From positions 9,452,765-9,516,764 of the forward strand of contig CM059977.1 in the NCBI GenBank assembly GCA_030490835.1: a stretch of DNA of 64,000 nucleotides, read 5' to 3'. Every line of letters starts with the position of its first letter. Position 1 is the first letter of the stretch. This stretch comes from Annona cherimola (taxonomy: Eukaryota; Streptophyta; Magnoliopsida; Magnoliales; Annonaceae). This document shows positions 12,525 through 22,583 of this stretch, piece by piece. The position numbers were made by a program, and so were the translations under genes. Under the pieces are notes generated by a model. The model did not search any database, was not told the DNA's origin, and saw nothing but the letters and a program-made list of their open reading frames with translations.

Positions 12525-12807
12525 AACCAACCAAGCCCAGCTAAGTTGGTTAAGAGTGTTGTCTTTCATACGCCCAACCAGTGTTCGACGCTCGCTGTCA
12601 ATGCTCGCTGTTTAGAGCATTAGTCTCCCAAGTGGAGGCAATGGCAGGAGTATCCACCGTAGGAAGAATTTAGTGACATTGCTATATGTTTGTTAAAATA
12701 ATGAATAGAACTTATAAGAATATCTCAAAGTTTAATTAATTATAAATCAGTTAAGATGATTAATTGTGATATCAATTAAGATAATGGTAAATACCCAATA
12801 AAAAAAA
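12525..12807 (+). mobile_element. tRNA-derived SINE with 9-bp target-site duplication
   Basis: A tRNA-like A box TAAGTTGGTTAAGAG (12542-12556) and a B-box-like GTGTTCGACGCTC (12581-12593) sit at normal spacing. The 3' tail AAGAATATCTCAAAGTTTAATT matches the SINE at 11046. The A run is at 12800-12808. ACCAAGATC flanks the element at 12516-12524 and 12808-12816. Confidence 0.85.
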
Positions 12808-12816
12808 ACCAAGATC

Positions 12817-14338
12817 TGATATTCTGTACTGAGACAACTAAAGATTATGAAGATGAACTGATGAAGTGGTGCCTATCGGACTGGATAGGGCGCGCGTATC
12901 TGGCTTCACTGTCCATTCAGTGTTTTGTAAAAAGTAACTGGCTCATATTTCATAATCGTTACAACTTTAGCGCTCTCTTTTGATTAGTTGAATAAGCGAT
13001 CGATGTTGATTCTCTAAGGCCGGCCAACCGCAGCGGGTTGCTAGTAGTTGGCCATTAGAACAGCTAATTATTTTTTTTATTTTTACATATTTACGAGCCA
13101 TTTTAAAAATGCACAGAAATTATTTTAATTTTGTTTTTATGTAAATCTATTTGGGCAAGACCTCCATTTGCGTAAAAAAAAAAAAACTTCGAATTAGAGG
13201 ATGCTGGCACCTTAACTAGTGTTAGTTTTGGTTTTTGTACATTTATAGCATGCTATGATAAGGGCGTATTTAAGAAATGTTAAATTAAAAGTTGTGCTTG
13301 AAATTTAGTTAAGAGTTTTCCAAAGAATGCAAAATACTTGAATAAAATATGCATCTTCGTTATCAATTCAGATGTTTAAATTCTCAATTTTTTTTTCAAT
13401 TTTCACTGTAACTTTTTATGTTTATAAAATAAATCTTTATTCTTAATATACATCATTACATTTTCATATTATTTATCTATCCTATTAAGTTTTTTTAAAT
13501 TCTTACAAACATAACCTTAATGTTTTTTGAGATTTGTGTATATATATATATATATTCGTCTAATTATGTAGTATACAATATAGGACTGAGGCATCTTTAC
13601 AACTTATGAGTGAATACCAAAAGCTCCACCGTAGCAACATTAGAACACAATCCTACCTATTAAATAGGAAAATCAAAGCTCCTAAATAAAATGACAGAAA
13701 CAAATGTTCCATCAAAAGGAGGCCGGGGAGGCTTGAGCTCACAACCTGCCGTAGGACCTTTGTTTTTAACCACCCGGGCAAGAGCCGAGTTGTAACATGC
13801 CCTTAATGCTAGTAAAACCGAAAATGCTTTTTAGTATAGTAATTTTTATGAGAATATTAAAAATAATAGTAGAAAATATAAGTAACAGTACAAAATCGAA
13901 ATTACTAAAGTGGGTATAGGGTTAAAGTCAGAAATTACATCCGAGCTCAAAAAGAAAAACAGTGAGAAATCATATTTGGTTTCCGTCGTGTTCATGTTAC
14001 GTTTTCGTAATTATTAGGACGTCTCAGATACGTTCACGTGGAAGTTCTCAGTGACTCTGGACTGACCGTTCGTGCCATTCGTGGCTGTCTGCCCAGCCCA
14101 TCAATGCGTCGCTCTGCAAGTTGGTGCGGTCGGTGCTAGCAGGCAAGAGCCACGTGATTTAGAGTCCACCAAAACATACCCCGCCTTCGCGGCATGTCTA
14201 TATTTCTACTTTTAGCCAATCCGGAGGCCTTTCGTCATCGCAGATGACCTTCCATAGCCAGTGCTCCTGACGAGAGAGGGCAGATGGATGATGGATCACG
14301 ATGCTCCATTCACAAGCAGATGTGGATGGGAAAGCAAA
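12817..14338. other. Intergenic, no gene recognised
   Basis: An (AT)n run lies at about 13536-13555. On the minus strand, 13810-13720 has a weak tRNA-like head (CCCGGGTGGTTAAAAAC, then GGTTGTGAGCTCAAGCC), perhaps an old SINE of another family, but no tail or TSD was found. Confidence 0.4.
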
Positions 14339-14667
14339 GGAACCCAATCGTATGCACCCGGGTGCATTCAGCCTCAGTGCACCCGGGTGCATTGCACCTA
14401 TTTTTTTTTTTTTTTTTTTGAAATTTTTTTCATACGATGGTTAATCTAGGTTTATTTAACATATGTATCAATTTTTACTATTTTTGGAGACTTTTAGATA
14501 TTTTTTTTAGATTTTTAAAAATCAATGGCATTTTCGGTAATTTAAAGTTAAATAAACTTATATTAACAGCTTCATGAAAAAATTTTCAAAAAAAAATAAA
14601 AAAAATAGGTGCAATGCACCAGGGTGCACTGAGGCTGAATGCACCCGGGTGCATACGATCGGGCTCC
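14339..14667. mobile_element. Mutator-type foldback MITE with perfect 9-bp TSD
   Basis: The left end GGAACCCAATCGTATGCACC and the inverted right end GGAGCCCGATCGTATGCACC form arms that match for over 60 bp, so the whole 329-bp element is a near-palindrome. GAAAGCAAA occurs at 14330-14338 and 14668-14676. A 9-bp duplication with long terminal inverted repeats is the signature of Mutator-like elements. Each arm carries two copies of the palindrome GCACCCGGGTGC (one copy mutated). No coding capacity. Confidence 0.88.
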
Positions 14668-15709
14668 GAAAGCAAATCACGCGCATCTTTTACGCGACAC
14701 TTTTTTTAGAAGTGATTTTGTTAGTGTAAAAAAAAAAAAGTGATTTTGTCCGTGTATGATAAGTAAATGTCTTGTTTAGTTTATCTTAAAAAATGTTATT
14801 TATAATATTTTTCTTTTTTTGCTTCATTCGTTTATTTATTTAAGTGTATTTAATATATAAATTAAATTTTACTATTGTTGAACATGTGAATCTTTAAAAA
14901 TTTCAACAAAATATATGTGTAGGTCAAAAAATGGTAAAATTTAGTTTATATGTTAAATATACTTAGATAAATAAGTGTATAAGGAAAAAATAAAAAATGT
15001 TATAAACGAGTTTTCTAAAATTAGCTAAGTAAGACATCTGCTTAGCCTCACATAATAATATTATTCCTCAATTTTTTAATGGGATTAAGAGTTGTTCGAG
15101 AAATATAAAAATTTTGGATGAAATTTTTCAGTGTAAAAAAATTTAAAATTGAAAAAAATGTAATATAATTTGGATAATGATGATGATTACATAAAATATA
15201 GTTAAAATAAATAAGTTAGTTAAATAAATAGTTGTGTAAAAATAGGCCTAATCATTTTAGACTAGTCTAAAACATATATTTTTTATTTTTTTACAAATTT
15301 ATTATTCTAGTTATGTTTAATTTATAAATCAATTTTTATCAAATTTGGAGATTCGTATATATTTATTTTTTATTTTTAAATATAGAGATATTTTAGTCAT
15401 TTTAAATTATTAAAACGTAACTAAAATATATCCTCATGTTTAAAAATCCAAAATAGATATATATATAAATCTCCAAAATTGGTAAAAATTGATTTATAGA
15501 TTAAACATAACTAGATTAACCATTTTGCAAAAACCGTTTGAAAAAAGTTATGTTTTTTGATTGGTTTAAAATGTTCATTTTGCTTGTAAAAATAATTGAG
15601 AAGTTTCATCAAAACAAGATTGAGAAGTATAATAATTGTATAAAAAATGCTAATAAATAATTTAAAAATATGAAATTTATGAATAGCAAAAAATTTTATA
15701 TTATGAAAG
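14668..15709. other. AT-rich DNA with degenerate foldback copies
   Basis: Two further palindromic relics of the foldback core are visible at about 14745-15035 and 15250-15545 (TTTAATTTATAAATCAATTTTTA against its inverse). Pieces of Tourist-type sequence lie between them. No gene seen. Confidence 0.5.
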
Positions 15710-15975
15710 TTTTTGTTAGCTTCTAAAACTTTCACTATTCATAACTACTGTATTTTAAAATTATTTATTCACTTCTTTTCATATGATTACCATGTTTTTC
15801 AATTATTTCCATACAATTGCATATATATATATATCTAACATATCCATTTTAACTTTATTTTATTTGATCCTCATTAATATCCCTATCATATTATATCATA
15901 TTTTCATATTTTAAAATTTTATTACACTAAAAATTTTCATCAAAATTTTATTATTTCCCAAACATACCATAAAAA
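15710..15975 (-). mobile_element. Tourist-like MITE copy (degenerate)
   Basis: Family words in order: ACTATTCATAACTACTGTA, CATTTTAACTTTATTTTATTTGATCC, TTTTATTATTTCCCAAACATACC. Termini are diverged. Confidence 0.6.
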
Positions 15976-17718
15976 ACATTAGTTTGAATTTTTTTTTATA
16001 GTCAAACATGTCCTTAGACACTTTTAGCATTAAGAGTGTGCTTGTTATTTTAAAAAAACTTTTCATCTAATATTTTTTCATTCTATTATATTTTCAAATT
16101 ATTTTTTACATTTTCTATTTTTTTCACAACTTTTCATATAATTACCATATTTATTTAACTTTATTCTCTTACGCTTGTTATTACAAACTTTTTTCATCTA
16201 AATTTGTTCCTTATGTAATTACTATTTTATTTTTAAATTATTTTTTTATATCTTTCTATACAACAATTTTACTTTTAAATTATTTCTCTATAGTTTTTCA
16301 TATAACTATAGTATCTATTTTAACTTTACTCTATTTATTTATTATTAAAAAAATTCACTTACGAATTTTTCCTTTTTATAAATGTTTTATTTTAAAATTA
16401 TTCTCGATATCTTTATATATAAAACTATAATTTTCAATTATTTTTTCACAACTTTTCATATAATTATTGTATATATTTTAACTTTATTATTTTTTGCTTC
16501 TCATTATTGCCCCATCATATTACACTAATTTGTCCAATTTCAATTTTTTTCTCTAGATTTTTATCAAATACCAACGAACACAACCACATCCTTAAGAGAA
16601 GGAAAATACAAAAGTGTCGCTGATGCCAGCATCGGTTATGTAAGAAAATATTGTTTGTGCCATATGGTTTGATGTCTAATGGCACTTGTACAATGCATTA
16701 AATAGAAATAAAAGGCAATTGGGTGAAAGTCTCTCGTTTTTTTAATTGGTACTATTTTGACATGTTTTTTAATTTTAGCAGATATTTTCTTTTAAACCTT
16801 GTTTTATGTAAATGAGGACTACTGCTCAAGCACATGATAGAAGTGGAGAGCTTACTCATACACGCACTGATGTTAAATTACGTGGCTATGCAAGTGTTAC
16901 CGTATCTCTATTCAGTTGATGACCAGCTTTGGCCTTTGAGTGATTGTTTTTTAAATATTCTATTTGGGACAATCGCCCTGCGCATTTAAGCGCGGAGAGG
17001 TCTGACGCCCGTAGGGAAGACATGGTCTTACGGGGTCTTCCCTGGCCTGCGCATACAAGCGAACTTTTTAGAATGCTTGCACGTCATTCAACGGTTATGC
17101 ACGTTTAAGTGCACAATAATTGAAACTCAAACATATATCCATGTGGGCTCCCTTTCAAAGATCTTGTGCTCGTCTGTTTATGGTGCAGTCGCATGCACCG
17201 GATCATTTCTATATATATATATATATATATTTGTGTTTGTTTATAGTATCCGATTAGACATGATTGAATTGGATTTTTTTTATTACCAACGAATAATATT
17301 TTTAAAATTTTAAAATCTTTTTTTATTAATCTCTCATTCCAACTACATGATTACCTCGTTTTTCTTATACACAGCACTACTTTATTCATGCACAATACAA
17401 CCATTTATTTATCTACAGACAACAACCATTTCTCATTCAAAATTACATCTCATTCCATCAAATTGCATAACTCTTAACATGCCCTTATTAGGAATTACAA
17501 ATCTCTAACTTTATTATAATGTTTGGTTTTATAAAAGTGTCCCTGCTTATAAACTTTAATTGCACAATCACCTGCACGTCAACTTTTTTCAGATTTTCTA
17601 ACTAGCTGAACATGACCAAAGTCATATTAGTGGCAAACTAGCTCATTTAAATCACAGTCGAAGTGGCCTTGATAACAGCCAAAAAAAATTGGGCCAATCA
17701 AATATTAACCGCTATTAT
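15976..17718. other. MITE debris and intergenic DNA, no gene recognised
   Basis: 16035-16590 consists of two or three overlapping, decayed Tourist-type copies. 16977-17061 has a 16-bp direct repeat (14/16) around a hairpin. An (AT)n run lies at 17211-17231. The open frame 17077-17313 crosses that repeat and is not convincing. Confidence 0.45.
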
Positions 17719-17988
17719 GTGCGTGTTTGGGAATGGATAAATTTTTTTATGTTTAGTCTTATAAAGTAGAAGTTGTAAAGTGATGTAATGTTATATGATA
17801 GGAATAATGATGGAGAGTAAAGAAAATAAAATTAAAATAAATAAATTAGTCGTATGGGTAATCATGTATAAATGATTGAAAAATAGGAAAAATGTATAGA
17901 AAAATGTGAAGAAATGATTAAAAATTAGAATAATTATGAAAAATGAAAATTTTAATTTGACATGTTTTTAACATTGCCAAACACACCC
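17719..17988 (+). mobile_element. Tourist-like MITE copy
   Basis: Starts GCGTGTTTGGGAATGGATAAA and ends GCCAAACACACCC, with the internal family words GTTGTAAAGTGATGTAATG and AATCATGTATAAATGATTGAA. Confidence 0.7.
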
Positions 17989-18129
17989 TGTAAATGTTAA
18001 TTATATACTGACATTACTATAAAAAAATCATATACTGACAATTTTTTTAGAATGAAAAGAGGAAATTTTTGTTTCTCATTTTTACATGCATGTTTTTCGA
18101 TGGAGGGCTCACTAGATGCTATAAATAAC

Positions 18130-18425
18130 ATGCAATGTTTAATTTTCTGATTTGTTTCGTAAACAAGTTTACCTAGGTGTATTTAATTTATGTATCAAGT
18201 TTTATCATTTTTCAATATTTTTATGTATTTATTTTTTATTTTAGAAATCATCAATTTTATGGGTATTTTGGTCGATTTTGCCCCTTAAAAACTTGATTTT
18301 TAATTTTAAAAATAAATATGTAAAAAACTGTAAAATGATAAAATTTAATATACACTTAAAAAAATATGTTTATGAATAAGAAAATAAAAAAAAATAAAAA
18401 AATTAAGAAACAAATATTGTATCGA
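18130..18425. mobile_element. Degenerate Mutator-type foldback element
   Basis: GTGTATTTAATTTATGTATCAAGTTTTATC is answered by an inverse stretch near 18330-18360. The core matches other foldback copies. No TSD found. Confidence 0.5.
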
Positions 18426-18644
18426 CGACTGCATGAGCAACCTTTTTGACGGGACTTGACATTTCAACCGTTTAAAAATCTCACTTTTTACTATTACTTT
18501 TAAACCTACCATATTTATTTGAACCGGTGTCGTTATCATTTTCGGCGAGTTCGAAAACACATTAGATTGCATTTTTTTTATTTTCCATTTTGAAATTGTA
18601 AATGTAGATTTTTTAATATATGTTTATATATACGTTTTGAATTT

Positions 18645-18900
18645 TAAAGGGTGTCTGGTAACACCTACAACTTTCCAATCATTACTACTATTATATATTT
18701 TAATTATTTCTTTATTTTTCCTACACTACCACCACACTTTTCAATTGTTGATACAAAGTACTTATACTTTTAATCCGTCAATTTTATTTTTATTTTCTTT
18801 ACTCCTTATTATTATCCTTATTATATTATATCATTTTTTTTATATTTCAAAAAAATTATACCGAAAATATTTTTATTTATTTCTTCCTGATTTGGGTTTG
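18645..18900 (-). mobile_element. Degenerate Tourist-like MITE copy
   Basis: Recognisable order of family words from AAAGGGTGTCTGGTAAC to TTATATCATTTTTTTTATATTTC. Both ends are eroded. Confidence 0.45.
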
Positions 18901-19041
18901 TAAGATAAAAGTTGTAATCCCATTAAATCAGGCCCATAAAAATTGCTTGATTGCGATTCGCGAAAACTAATAATATCCGAACATTTTTGGATCTGCTTAT
19001 AATATTTTGCTCAAATTGCAAGCTACACTAATTATTTTATA

Positions 19042-20666
19042 TAGGGGTGGGAATCGGGGCGAGTCATGAAGGGTCAAGGTATTTCAAACCCTGACCCTAT
19101 ATTTTTAAAAATGTGTTTAATACTTATTTTTATACCGGGTTAGGACAATGTCAGTTTTAGGGGTGCAACTTGGTACCGGGTCGGTCCGAAATCGTCCTAC
19201 CCGACCCGGTACTAAAACCAAAAATGAATTTTATTTTTTAGACTTTTTCAAAATAGACCCGGTTTCAACCCGACCCGTAGAAACTCGAAACAAAAACTAA
19301 TTTCACGCCAACCCATTACCAAAACCCGACCTGGTCCGAGCCCGATGTAATTTATATAATTTTTCATAAATTATACATTTTTTTTTTTGGAGTCGCGAAC
19401 TCATTTGAATTTTGATTTGGTTTAAAAGTGGATGTAAACTTATTTAAACTTGAGATTCGTTTATATTGTCATTTTAAATTTGGATTGCATTTAAATTAGA
19501 TTGGAATGTCGAACCAGTATGCTTAGTGTATTTAGATTTAGTTGTTTTGAATAACTGTTATGTGGGTTATGTTTGAATTTGAGTTAGCATGATAAATCTA
19601 TTTCATATTATACTTTTCTGTTAGGATGAGAAATCTGTTAGTTTGAATTTGAGATTATAGTATAAATTTGATTCGTATTTTAATTTTTTTGGTATGACAA
19701 GTGATCAATTTCTATTTTAGCAATTTGTATGATAAATATTCAGTTTGAATTCAATTTCAGCAATTTGTATGATAATGTTTAGTTTCAACTACAATAGTTG
19801 GTATGATATATTCATTTTCTATTTGCTACAATTGAGTCATTTCCATTAGTTATTAAATAGAAATGACCAACTAGTCATAAAACTAACTAATTTGTCATTT
19901 ATTTGTGTCTATAAGGTGCTGAAAAATTGCTTGCAGAGTTCATTCAAAGAATACTGCAAAATTCAACATGATGTTGCAGAATTTTTTGAAAGGATGTTGC
20001 GGAATTCAGCATGAGGCTTAACTTCATAAACACAGGTATGTATATTCCAATAAAAATTTTTTAGATTACAATTAAATTTGGAAAAAAAATAGTTTATTGG
20101 TAACCCGAATTCTAACCCGAAACCAAACCAAAACCAATGCGAACCCGGCCCGAACCCGGATTAAATTCTTAAGATTATGGTTTGGGTTCACTCCAACCCG
20201 ATATAACTCGACCCGAGTTGCACCCCTAGTCAATTTGAATCTTACTTTTTTACAGTATGTCTCAGGATAAAATTCAGATTGATATCAAGACAATAAGTCG
20301 AGCAAAAATATGGGTCAAGTATGATGGTTTTAAGAACGTATAAATTTATTAAGTATACAAATAAATAGATGCTAAATTTAAATATTGTATGTTTCGACCT
20401 ATTAATAATTAGTCAAAATAAAAATATCGTCATTTAAATAAAACATGAATATTAGAACAAGTTTATGAAATATACCTTATTCAAATTTTATTCACAACTC
20501 GAATAACCAAGTTAGGCAGGTCATGCGAGTCAAAAATGATATTAAAAAGTTAGGGGTATGGTTGGTTAGCCTTGACCCCCATTTTAAGAAAATCATTAAA
20601 ATTTTGCCCCGCCTTGATATAAAAATAGGGTCAAGTTGGGGCGGGTCACGAGTCGACCCACTCCTG
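19042..20666. mobile_element. hAT-type non-autonomous element (outer), TSD ATTTTATA/ATTTTAGA
   Basis: The left end TAGGGGTGGGAATCGGGGCG pairs with the inverted right end CAGGAGTGGGTCGACTCG. Eight-base flanks at 19034-19041 and 20667-20674 differ at one position. The YAGGGRTG terminus with an 8-bp TSD is typical of hAT elements. Subterminal GGGTCAAGG/TTGACCC repeats occur at both ends. A second hAT element is inserted at 19158-20228, so the outer element itself is only about 550 bp. Confidence 0.75.
19158..20228. mobile_element. hAT-type non-autonomous element nested in another, TSD GTCAGTTT/GTCAATTT
   Basis: Termini TAGGGGTGCAACTTGG and CCGAGTTGCACCCCTA are inverted matches. The 8-bp flanks at 19150-19157 and 20229-20236 agree at 7 of 8 bases. 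Subterminal arrays of CCCGACCCGG-type words lie at both ends, similar in position to transposase-binding repeats of Ac-like elements. The 1,071 bp carry no transposase ORF. Confidence 0.8.
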
Positions 20667-20674
20667 ATTTTAGA

Positions 20675-21094
20675 GTGACATTTCTTTTTGAATAAAATAA
20701 TGTAGTAGGAAAAATAATGACAACAAAAATGGAAAAACATAGTTGCTTAGATTGACTTTTAATTTTAGGTTTTCCTTTTTCTATAAAGGACACAATAACT
20801 TTCAATTTTAGAATAATTTAATTTCCCAAGTCATTAATTAGATGAATAATTACTACCATATAAATTTTAGTTGTCGAAGTAAAAATCCAAAGCCATTCAA
20901 TAGAAGAGTTGTTATAGCTAAGACTTGCATAACCGATAATCAAAATGACTTGTACAAGTTATATACTAGGGGGTGTGTTCCACATTTTATAGAATTTATT
21001 AGGCTAAATTTTTTTAATATTCATAATTACTATATTTTCTAGCTATTTATTTTGCTTTTTATATATAATTATCTTACTCTTCATTGCTCTAGTT
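20675..21094. other. Intergenic, no gene recognised
   Basis: AT-rich. GGGGGTGTGTTCCACATTTTATAG at about 20970 looks like one end of a truncated MITE. Confidence 0.4.
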
Positions 21095-21392
21095 TATGTT
21101 TGGGAAAAGATAAAATTTTTGGGTGAAAAATTTGTTGAGTAAAAGTTATTAAATTGATAGAAAATGATATGATATGATATGTATAATGATGGAATATAAA
21201 TAGAATAAGGTTAAAATAGATACGTTAGTTGCATGAGTAGTTGTATGTAAATAATTAGAAAATATAATAGTCGTATAAGAAGATGTGAAAAAATAATTTT
21301 AAAATAGGGTGGTTACAAAGAGTAAAAAATTTTAAATTGAATAATTTTGGATGATATTTTTATTCTCATTGCTAAATGGCAAACACACCTTT
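21095..21392 (+). mobile_element. Tourist-like MITE copy
   Basis: Starts near TTATGTTTGGGAAAAGATAAAA and ends GGCAAACACACC, with the family interior TAAAATAGATACGTTAGTTGCATGAG. Confidence 0.65.
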
Positions 21393-21530
21393 TAAGTTAA
21401 TTCTCTTGACTATTCATTATACGTATGCCTTGTCACATTACTTGTTAGGATTAAAAAAACTTTTATACCAGAAAATTTTTATTCAAAAACTTCATCAAAT
21501 AATAAACACATCTCGTATATATTAAAATAA

Positions 21531-21604
21531 ACGAATTCATCAAACACCGGATATAAAATATTATATACACGAATTCATCAAACACCGGGTATAAAATATT
21601 GTAA
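21531..21604. repeat. 38-bp tandem duplication
   Basis: The unit starting ACGAATTCATCAAACACCGG at 21531 is repeated from 21569 with few changes. Confidence 0.8.
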
Positions 21605-22029
21605 GAACGATATATCTACAGAGCTTAAGAAATTGAAACAGACAATTTCATAAAACAATTATTCAACGATGAGAATAAAAATTAAAATAAATAAACTTCA
21701 AAATTAAAAATCAACACTACAAATGGTGAATATATCTATTTGATTTGGATAGCAAATATTGCAACTATAAACATAAACAATGATGAAAAAAATCTAGAGT
21801 GAGAAGGTTGAAAATAAAAATAGCTCAAAAGATGCAAAAAATGAGCCGCTAATTTAAATAAATAAATCACAAGCGGAAGAATAAGAAGTCAAATCAAAGA
21901 AGCCTACCGAGTCAATGTTATTTACCAGGGGCTAATCAAAACATAACTGAGAGCAATTTTGGACGTGATTGTAAAAAGCGAAAAAAGCCTGATAAGTGCG
22001 ATAAGCAGCTTGTTAGTTATCACTCTAGG

Positions 22030-22110
22030 TGGCAGTAAAAAGGGTCAATGGTGGGAGGGCAGTAAAAAGGGTCAATGGTGGGAGGGCGGAGGGCGGAGGG
22101 CGGAGGCGGA
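22030..22110. repeat. Purine-rich tandem repeats upstream of the KH gene
   Basis: Two copies of a 27-bp unit (GGCAGTAAAAAGGGTCAATG..) are followed by repeated GGGCGGA. Located about 470-550 bp before the KH gene start codon, in its likely promoter. Confidence 0.7.
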
Positions 22111-22279
22111 GGAGAGAGAGTGGCAGGTTAAAAAAAATAGTTTCTTGGGCGACGGGGAAAGTTCGAGAGAGGTTGGAAAGGGAGAGGTCAGGTAGAAGCT
22201 AGAAAGCAGATACTTCTGTGGCGTATGGTATGATTGGTATTCCACGGGCTACCCGAAAAGTCGTACGCTGCTAGCGAAA

Positions 22280-22583
22280 GCGACGACGTGTTTAGCCTTC
22301 GGAAAGAGAGAGACTGAGCGAGGGAGAGACGAGGCAGACGCAAGGTTGCAGCGTTGGGGATGTTTTAATCCCTTCGCTTTCTATTTTTGGCAGCCGGGGG
22401 GGTTAAAGAAAGAAAACGTACTGACCCCAACAGGACTTTTTGCTCTCCTCTTTTTGCTTCTCTCTCTTTCTGGCTGCTGCTGCTGCTGCTGCCCTCCAAC
22501 GCACCCTTTGGATATCTGCTCTTTCTCTCTCTCTCTCTTTCTCTTTCTGCTCTTCCAGGAAAGAGAGGGGGGAAAAGAGAGCG
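22280..22583 (+). promoter_or_regulatory. Probable 5' leader of the KH gene with CT-rich and CTG tracts
   Basis: A purine-rich stretch (GAGAGAGACTGAGCGAGGGAGAGAC) is followed by a CT-rich leader with a (CTG) run at about 22473-22492 and a (CT) run at about 22521-22550, common in plant 5' UTRs. A minimal upstream ORF, ATG TTT TAA, lies at 22360-22368. The transcription start is not determined by the sequence. Confidence 0.45.

Noticed and set aside
12542..12600. A tRNA gene suggested by A- and B-box words
   Set aside because: No full cloverleaf or anticodon stem. The unit continues into a poly(A)-tailed body with a target duplication, so it is a SINE.
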